DNA of 64,000 bases, taken from contig CM049315.1 in the NCBI GenBank assembly GCA_026874595.1, positions 40,312,164 to 40,376,163 on the forward strand. The letters are read 5' to 3'. Of the stretch, positions 59,601 to 64,000 are shown in pieces. The position numbers and the translations under genes were made by a program. The notes below the pieces were generated by a model. That model had not been told where the DNA came from and made no database searches. It was given only the letters and a program-made list of their open reading frames with translations. Each line of letters begins with the position of its first letter. Positions within the stretch are counted from its first letter, which is position 1. This stretch comes from Sipunculus nudus (lineage: Eukaryota; Annelida; Sipuncula; Golfingiida; Sipunculidae).

Positions 59601-62600
59601 TCGGGTCCAACCTGCTGTCAGCTGGTATTTCAGAACGTAGTATCTTTTCACCCTGTTCGAACGCCCACCTGCGAATGGACTGCGCGAGGTTTTTGGTACT
59701 GCCTAATGTGGCATCAACTGATTTGTTCAGAAGTCCCACCAGACCGTCGAACCATTTTACATCGTCAGGCTTCAGCTGCTTCAGAAGTGTCATGACGTTG
59801 TTACCTGTACCACCTGTTGTAAACATCCCATCCGTGCCGCCCCAGTGAGCATTCTCTTGGAGCAGTTGGTAGCATCGGTTCAGTAGTTCGCGTACATTAC
59901 ATGTACGGTGCGCTATGCATTGGTAGTGTACGTGCTCGTCTGTCAAGTGGTAATTCACCAGGATGTCCTGCATTTCCTGTATGGCATCTTTCAGTATATC
60001 CTTTATCACACCCTCTAGCTGCTTACGCAGGTGTGAAATGTAGCGTTGTTTCAACATCTTTTCCGCCTTGCACACCCGTTCCTGCTTGTTTACGCTATCT
60101 GGCTCCTTGGCTATTTCTTGTTTCAACATGTTCAGTTCATTTTGTATATGTCGTAAACTGTACAATGCATAGCTAACGCTTTGAAAACTGTTGTCCACGT
60201 TTGTGGTAGCTTCCTGTGCAGCTGTTTCCACATATTTGAGTTTCGTTTCGAACATATCTGCCATACAACTGCGCTTGGTGTGCTCCATGTCGTGCATTTC
60301 CATCATGTTGTGAAGGCGGTCGAGGTTAGCCGTCACAGATGTCCAAGCTGGCGTTTGTGGATACAGGTTCTCGACACTTTGCTTTAGTCGATCGGTGATC
60401 ATGTGGCTAATTGCATTCCCGGCACTTTCTATTCCGCTGATGACGACATGGCCGGCTTCCAGTTCCTGCCTGTACGTGGTTCGGGTTCCCGTCCTCGCGG
60501 CAACTATGTCGACAAGACGGTACAGGCGTTTAGCTAAAGGAATGTCACTCGTCCCAAGCTGTTTAACGCCAAGCTGTGTGCCAAACCTGACCTGATCCTG
60601 CAGCCGCGTGGGACATTCCAGGACACGCGCCAGGTGTCGGAAGAGCGAATCCAGCATCCGGGTAACCTCATCTGTTGGCCCACATCTGTTCACGTGTTGT
60701 AGTATGGTGTCGGGCAGATTTGCTTTTTCAGATAAACCGGTGGTCAGCAATTTATTATAAGCCTCGGTAACATGGTCTGCAGGTTCGCCGTGATCGGACC
60801 CGGTGTGTTTGTTATCCATGTCGGTTTTTTGTCTTAGGTGTTCCGCACGCACATTCAGCAGCTGAATCTGGTGTATGGCTGCATTGATGCTTTTGTCCGC
60901 TTCATGCAGTTTTTTCGCGAAACCACCGTCTCCTTTGTTCCAATGGGTACCCGCCGCTGCTTTTGCTGCCGTCAGGGCGTTTAGCGTGTCATTCAGTCGT
61001 TTTTGTGAGTCGCGCAGTTGGTTGTTCGCTTGGTCCAGTCCGGTTTGGTCCCACGTGGTAATGAGATGATGCATGCCGTCCTTAGAAAAACTTTCGATAT
61101 CCTCTGAACTGGCCTGTATGGCAGACGCCGAACCTCGTACGGTTTCCGTGCAATCTCGCACGGTCTGATCCGTCCACTCGTTGAAAACATGAATGATGCA
61201 ATGGAGCAATACGTTGCTGGTCCTCTTCGGGGTGGTTTCTCTCCAAGCCCGTTCTGTGAGAAATTGAATGCGGCTGGCGTTGTCTGTGTCACGCGCGCAC
61301 TGCTCTGCCCGAAGGTTTTGATAGATTTCAAGTAAAGTTTCGGCTTCTTTACGTTTCCGTTGATATTGCTGTTTCTTGTCTGAGTTGTCCGAGCACATGT
61401 GTTCAAGCAATCCGAAAACGGCCGGGACTTCATCCGCGATACAACGTGGAGCATCCTGTGAGGCACCGTCGTCTAGTCCGCTTGTGTACGCGTGTGCCAA
61501 CCGCTCTACGTCTTCTGTCAAACGGTCTGTCCAATGTGAACAGTGCAAGCAGAGATCCGTAACCTCTTCTTTAGTGAGCGGATAGATCGTGTCCATGTAT
61601 TGTGCCAGGTTGCTTGTCACGTCTGTGAGAGTGCCACTTGCAGTGAGATCTCTGACGATTTCCTCGCGCCTCTGGCGTTTTTCTTTAGCTTCCAGTTCTT
61701 TTCTTTTAGTCTGCATGACCCTCTTGGCCTCCTCTATCTGTGTGCGTGTGATTGGTTCGGTTTTTTTAAAACGGATCTGCTCCTTCTCCTTATTTCCCCA
61801 AAAAGTAGTGTCCTTGCTGGCGACCAGCGTTCCGTCTACCACGCAGTTACCGCGTCTGAGTTTGTCCAAGGTGCTGTTGTGTATATCGAGTACTCCCACC
61901 TGCTGATCGAGTTCCTTCTTGTACATATCGATATCACGTGTATTTTCAAATTGAAACGTCTTGCATGCCTGGATCCATGCACGTGTCTTTTCCGTTGAGG
62001 TGTTGTATTGTTCAGTGGCGACCAGCACTTCTTTCAACCATGCCGTTTCTGCTGCAGCCGTTTCTGCCGCAGCAGTTTGCGCCGCGTGTGTTCTGGCTAT
62101 CAATTCGTCATCACCTGTGCCCCGAACGGTAGAGGACTGCCCAGGACTGCTTGCGGTTTGTGCCTGTACATGCTCGGCTGTTTTCCAGCCTTGCAACTTT
62201 CCTATGAGCGCGTTTGCCTTGTCGTTCTTTGCATTCAGTAACTGTAGTATCTTCTTCAAGCCGTCCGAACGACATCCTTTTACGTCGAACGGCTGGTCCT
62301 GATTCCCACCTAACTTTTGAAGCCATGCTGCGGCTTTATCCTCACACCACGAAAGTGATTTCTTCACCTGGCTCACCTTTTCAATGTGTTCTTCCAGGAG
62401 AGTGACATTCTTACGGTTGCTTTCGTCCGACGTGTACGACGCGTCTACGTTTCTGAACATCTCATCTACTCGACTTACGTGTTCATTTATCTGCTTTTCC
62501 AATTCCTCGCTTTCGGCGTTCCACACGTTTTTGAAACAGCAGCGCAACCCTTTCAGAATAGGTTTGGTGCCGGGCTGACGAGCCCAGGCGATCAACCTGT

Positions 62601-63957
62601 TCAGCTTGTCCTCGCGGGAATCGCTGTGAGAGGCATTATAAACGTCCTTGCAAACTCCGAGCAACTCCTGCAGCTCAGCGCCGGTACTGTCAGGTTTCTC
62701 AAGTAGACAGATGTAACACGGTAGTTTTTCAGGCGGAGCATCGCATCCAGGTGGACACGATTGCTCATAGTCAGACAATGCAATTTCGACGTCTTTGACC
62801 ACGTTATTGACCCACACTTCCACCGCCTGTTTCCCAAACGATACGTCGTCCTTTTGCAGAGGCAGAAGAGATTGTACGACGTTTCTGGCTCTCGCGTATT
62901 CCAGTTGACCGCTTTTCACGAGCTGCAGCAGTTGTTTTCTCTCTGCGTCCTTTTCCTGTTTACTCAGTTTCTCCAACTGTGCCCGCAGTTTCGTTCTCAC
63001 TTTCTCTGTGTCCGGCAGGTCGGGGATCGCATACACCTCTGCGATGACCCGCAATTCATCCCATATCTCTGCGGGGATGCCATGGTCTTTCATAAGAACA
63101 TTTTTGGTTGTGCGTCGCAGGGATTGCCCATCACCCTCCAGCTCGTCGATCGTTTGTATAAACGATGCTGCTTCTGTGCACGAAGAGCACTCAGTACCCA
63201 TGCAACGTTTAATAATTTCCTCGAGGTGGCGCTTATGAGAGGCGTAATCGTCCTTGGCTTTGCTTACCCGCGTGTTCCATTTTTTCACCTCCGGGCACCT
63301 CTGAGCAATGGTAGCGATGCGCACCTGCATTGGTGTATTCTTTTCCGTCAATATGCGACGGGCTTCGTCCCGCGTCAAAGGATCGTTCTCGTGACGGTCG
63401 TTATTCACTTCGTCGGACGGGTTTTCTCTCACTGATGCCGTTTCGGGCGCTGAAGGAGGGCCCTCTATTGGTTCAGTTTCGGTCAGCGGCGTTAAAGGGA
63501 CATTCATTCTCCTCCGGTGCGACTTGCGGAGCTGTGGTAGTGACACTACCCGTGCGCTCACAGCAGCTATGTCCTGCTCAATTTGTTTCAACTCTCTCTG
63601 CAGCTTTTTCTCCGTTTCTGTCAACGTGTTATGCCATTGTCCATTTTTTTTAGAGGTCGCCCTGTACTGTGCTGCAGATTCATAAACGCTTCTGAGTAGT
63701 TCCCGCAAGTCGTCCTGCATACATGTGATCTTTATCTTCATGCGTCGTAAACTTTTTTCATCGTCACCACTGGTCCCGCTTCTGATACGGAGCCTCATCA
63801 GACGTAATTGGGGCATAATCTGACCGAGCATTGCATCGACTCGTTCGTCGAGAACAGAAGCGTCCAGTTCGTACCATGTCTCGAGGCACGCGCGGATCTT
63901 ATCATGTACACATTGCAAAGAAGCATTCTCGAGCCATGCTTTCAGTTGATCCACCAT
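53677..63957 (-). CDS. giant tegument-like protein, at least 3426 aa
   Basis: A single uninterrupted frame covers the last 10 kb. The first ATG in view is at 63957, but the frame stays open to the window edge (64000), so the true start may lie outside. About the first 2000 residues are Lys/Glu/Gln-rich helices and coiled coils. A more globular part follows at about 2000-2900. The last 500 residues are polar and repetitive, including three related units of about 18 residues with the shared pattern T-x-V-x-x-P-x-Y (about 3200-3250). Its size and design recall the largest tegument protein of herpesviruses. A Cys-containing GWCRFDVILFSL stretch (about 2765) and a later His-containing stretch might be a cysteine-protease remnant, which I cannot confirm. 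AATAAA on the minus strand is at 53654-53659. Confidence 0.8.
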   Translation of the reverse strand: MVDQLKAWLENASLQCVHDKIRACLETWYELDASVLDERVDAMLGQIMPQLRLMRLRIRSGTSGDDEKSLRRMKIKITCMQDDLRELLRSVYESAAQYRATSKKNGQWHNTLTETEKKLQRELKQIEQDIAAVSARVVSLPQLRKSHRRRMNVPLTPLTETEPIEGPPSAPETASVRENPSDEVNNDRHENDPLTRDEARRILTEKNTPMQVRIATIAQRCPEVKKWNTRVSKAKDDYASHKRHLEEIIKRCMGTECSSCTEAASFIQTIDELEGDGQSLRRTTKNVLMKDHGIPAEIWDELRVIAEVYAIPDLPDTEKVRTKLRAQLEKLSKQEKDAERKQLLQLVKSGQLEYARARNVVQSLLPLQKDDVSFGKQAVEVWVNNVVKDVEIALSDYEQSCPPGCDAPPEKLPCYICLLEKPDSTGAELQELLGVCKDVYNASHSDSREDKLNRLIAWARQPGTKPILKGLRCCFKNVWNAESEELEKQINEHVSRVDEMFRNVDASYTSDESNRKNVTLLEEHIEKVSQVKKSLSWCEDKAAAWLQKLGGNQDQPFDVKGCRSDGLKKILQLLNAKNDKANALIGKLQGWKTAEHVQAQTASSPGQSSTVRGTGDDELIARTHAAQTAAAETAAAETAWLKEVLVATEQYNTSTEKTRAWIQACKTFQFENTRDIDMYKKELDQQVGVLDIHNSTLDKLRRGNCVVDGTLVASKDTTFWGNKEKEQIRFKKTEPITRTQIEEAKRVMQTKRKELEAKEKRQRREEIVRDLTASGTLTDVTSNLAQYMDTIYPLTKEEVTDLCLHCSHWTDRLTEDVERLAHAYTSGLDDGASQDAPRCIADEVPAVFGLLEHMCSDNSDKKQQYQRKRKEAETLLEIYQNLRAEQCARDTDNASRIQFLTERAWRETTPKRTSNVLLHCIIHVFNEWTDQTVRDCTETVRGSASAIQASSEDIESFSKDGMHHLITTWDQTGLDQANNQLRDSQKRLNDTLNALTAAKAAAGTHWNKGDGGFAKKLHEADKSINAAIHQIQLLNVRAEHLRQKTDMDNKHTGSDHGEPADHVTEAYNKLLTTGLSEKANLPDTILQHVNRCGPTDEVTRMLDSLFRHLARVLECPTRLQDQVRFGTQLGVKQLGTSDIPLAKRLYRLVDIVAARTGTRTTYRQELEAGHVVISGIESAGNAISHMITDRLKQSVENLYPQTPAWTSVTANLDRLHNMMEMHDMEHTKRSCMADMFETKLKYVETAAQEATTNVDNSFQSVSYALYSLRHIQNELNMLKQEIAKEPDSVNKQERVCKAEKMLKQRYISHLRKQLEGVIKDILKDAIQEMQDILVNYHLTDEHVHYQCIAHRTCNVRELLNRCYQLLQENAHWGGTDGMFTTGGTGNNVMTLLKQLKPDDVKWFDGLVGLLNKSVDATLGSTKNLAQSIRRWAFEQGEKILRSEIPADSRLDPTEDVPDLREWLDKAARMGERVQSSLSTVSWILQSQEYQYVYDLVAGTLTAFQTLALQITGSSYQTALKYADNFKQSVHAIVDRIRNDISSGHQLIVAETALFHGQPCDDVTVAGKGISVNLHNIIRHTGELQDILQDAMTIIYSFRYAHTWLIQTVYPSWNRTQSAIQDSLQRLQNEVSTYIPQYILDAWIKQLDDKSSQLFLDWLQAKIYTETQVSTHLHTCYGTRNFMHESANTQQQIIQLTKRAVDKEHDRRTTLIENNVSACKEFLQRKVNEQNRNPDTDDLRNGIKTLIDKCIRTVERHCEHGKLIIQCILTSCKWYEHICNRYMDDTRALMGKKYTEEMSHSQTDNMRSVPDIMSCVVEQLAADIEEDVTQRMLILADKLHLDLISLHTEQMTYHANALSVHHTLGCLASLMVFSLFDMQQQQLHDYTHVEGRLTECRRSVQQAVQMSVAIMEYTEQNLRNLLQHDSIPFGTVGSYKADVQNKREELSRMMMEAEDAFSRLQHTWPSTTEIRINITENVSLQVLNEVYNTCKTRIDAYQAFLELIQRATHLDTPDERRECEESWWCDGMVVRERLMTAFVRHVSHDDTDDKENLKRVRVWLDNIPKVYKCTLSQKDVRQLHQEKTHNIYKKSQKENNWGSCVEYDSRAECDLLFKQVISYQSGTGIMLHPFPDALRQLCSAWLARVNCQMDQQARMLTVLKKNNITVGYETWNSTRVIMDVCVSGYTYPSDPGGWLPEECLNHMVHVVLRTQPSPLQERVLVQAHLSLHVCMQEVTHGNVDNPRSHYSFAHIDDVYATKPPGVPLVAVVANSTSLGFTRLMRKPEPNTCSSLYEIIGPVSAWMHIREQSDGHNELDAAADHMSVVRPLLSEDTVMFLNDPSTFQTQCTIFQQFFKARGEHDIALSTREGARYEGNWLFTCTNENDCYTVPQCDMDTIFCCTTGLAQAAGRQDNSSEHITVEAALPFSREPLDRITTKQTVSVTDLIPNDGTSNTSGLYKVARHVFRVLECVYPFITRQTLEALKAEHGRQTGVETRSDGVKGWWISSQKAQETWHCLWVYGIRFCLAMKKVNSARAINGEQDVGPWGELPTFFNVCGRPVYNLKDKDLFQWVRMTDSIISDTGRTSHLFWLATCTAAVFAFCGSNVHWGLKALLGKTGLHHYVLSKDIPTRWSTNNQPRWDDRLCLRVAETLRGFMAYAVTAGRMIDSEVLETLWAQHGHGVGSVWDHILEEYTHLPTRCGNENNGFQFEEREVAMHEAADMQRSVLQHVYGLDKPEEYVQDGSNVRAYDVSWPCSGMKSKAQGWCRFDVILFSLVTGIPLATCYDTVAGSKIPFHREWTNSTYNPNVDRIIDPASAYPAPLTADTCPTDILRYFFSFDQSALPLFAALPRSSASSSIHVPVNKYLDGLRGSTFIPIISVQILTDGLNTDGGERFLPTGYAVANEHNEKVNQLSFTYGERICGPVEVERGWFRRVYRVRTTKASDDAGLIPWCDRGHLECVSSDQHPEFPLQMYTNEEVARPNDNETQFRADELSEIELQNLNVQQHHMTQGHTGSEDDGVSLFHEIQQTEELLNSNSRDISPLPVSQTASDISCAYVRSKSDDDVQEHLPNRKQHRSYELCDDVTTQGQIDSGPYAQQRAGISREITEPFPNMSIGDIRTLSGTTETQNVSSDPYETGDRQRLKSHSLQNRPLIHKSKHPNTRRREKGLRLKDTQSHDIIIPNRTNIPAKPTIHVSMLTDPVQTALQHISPYTKVSTESKVIAPQYGAPKTKVPTETGVTVPLYRAPYANVSTISDVTQSQESDTLLGISIHSSDARDTSYVKDATGAREDHRKNVKSEDTRRQGVQFVYEDQPSRSYQREGQRSTLFGSREMTATPRSPRSSREFIPVDIPVDRHVEHRNMHVPTPGVHKHQTQTKGPIHDSELFTVLCNTLNTIRQTQPLAILPPRKGRNLNDEYDLIRLYMSDE

Positions 63958-64000
63958 GTCTATCAGCGTTTTGTTATGGTCGACGGCGCTGGCGCGCAGC

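Overview
The window looks like part of a large double-stranded DNA virus genome, most likely a herpesvirus-like virus (order Herpesvirales in the broad sense, nearer the divergent fish/amphibian or mollusc lineages than mammalian herpesviruses). The reasons are long, tightly packed, apparently intronless genes on both strands, short gene-end overlaps, AATAAA signals between convergent genes, and a set of recognisable or arguable herpesvirus-type functions. These are a protein kinase fused to a YqaJ-type alkaline exonuclease, a UL52-type primase with a DxD motif, a B-family polymerase-like protein, a very large tegument-like protein, a 1622-residue capsid-protein candidate, and a same-strand pair that resembles UL32 followed by UL31. 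Most assignments rest on motifs read by eye, and many genes are not recognised. The host is unknown; the tRNA-Asn, C-type lectin and Bcl-2-like genes point to a metazoan.

Layout. 1-6.5 kb is an accessory region: the end of one gene, AT-rich tandem repeats, a tRNA-Asn gene between 19-bp direct repeats, a 2.7-kb imperfect palindrome built from about 105-bp units, a truncated lectin-domain fragment lying exactly at the palindrome edge, and a complete two-domain lectin-like glycoprotein gene. 7.0-8.8 kb is a MULE-type transposase with a FLYWCH finger and an apparently complete DDE triad. 9.4-16.2 kb is a minus-strand block of unrecognised genes plus a RING-finger protein. 16.3-28.5 kb alternates strands and holds a protein with an internally duplicated domain and the polymerase-like gene. 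28.9-33.7 kb is the capsid candidate.

33.9-37.8 kb is a plus-strand cluster of membrane proteins, a Bcl-2-like protein and a basic coiled protein: probably envelope and host-interaction functions. 38.2-49.3 kb carries the kinase-nuclease fusion, a coiled-coil protein, the primase and the UL32/UL31-like pair: probably replication, packaging and egress. 49.6-53.5 kb has a small basic protein, a 719-residue unrecognised protein and a one-domain SF1 helicase-like ATPase. 53.7 kb to the window end is a single minus-strand reading frame of at least 3426 codons that stays open to the edge.

The strongest points for follow-up are the palindromic array, the transposase capture, the kinase-nuclease fusion, the polymerase-like protein with an altered motif C, and the possible UL32-UL31 order.
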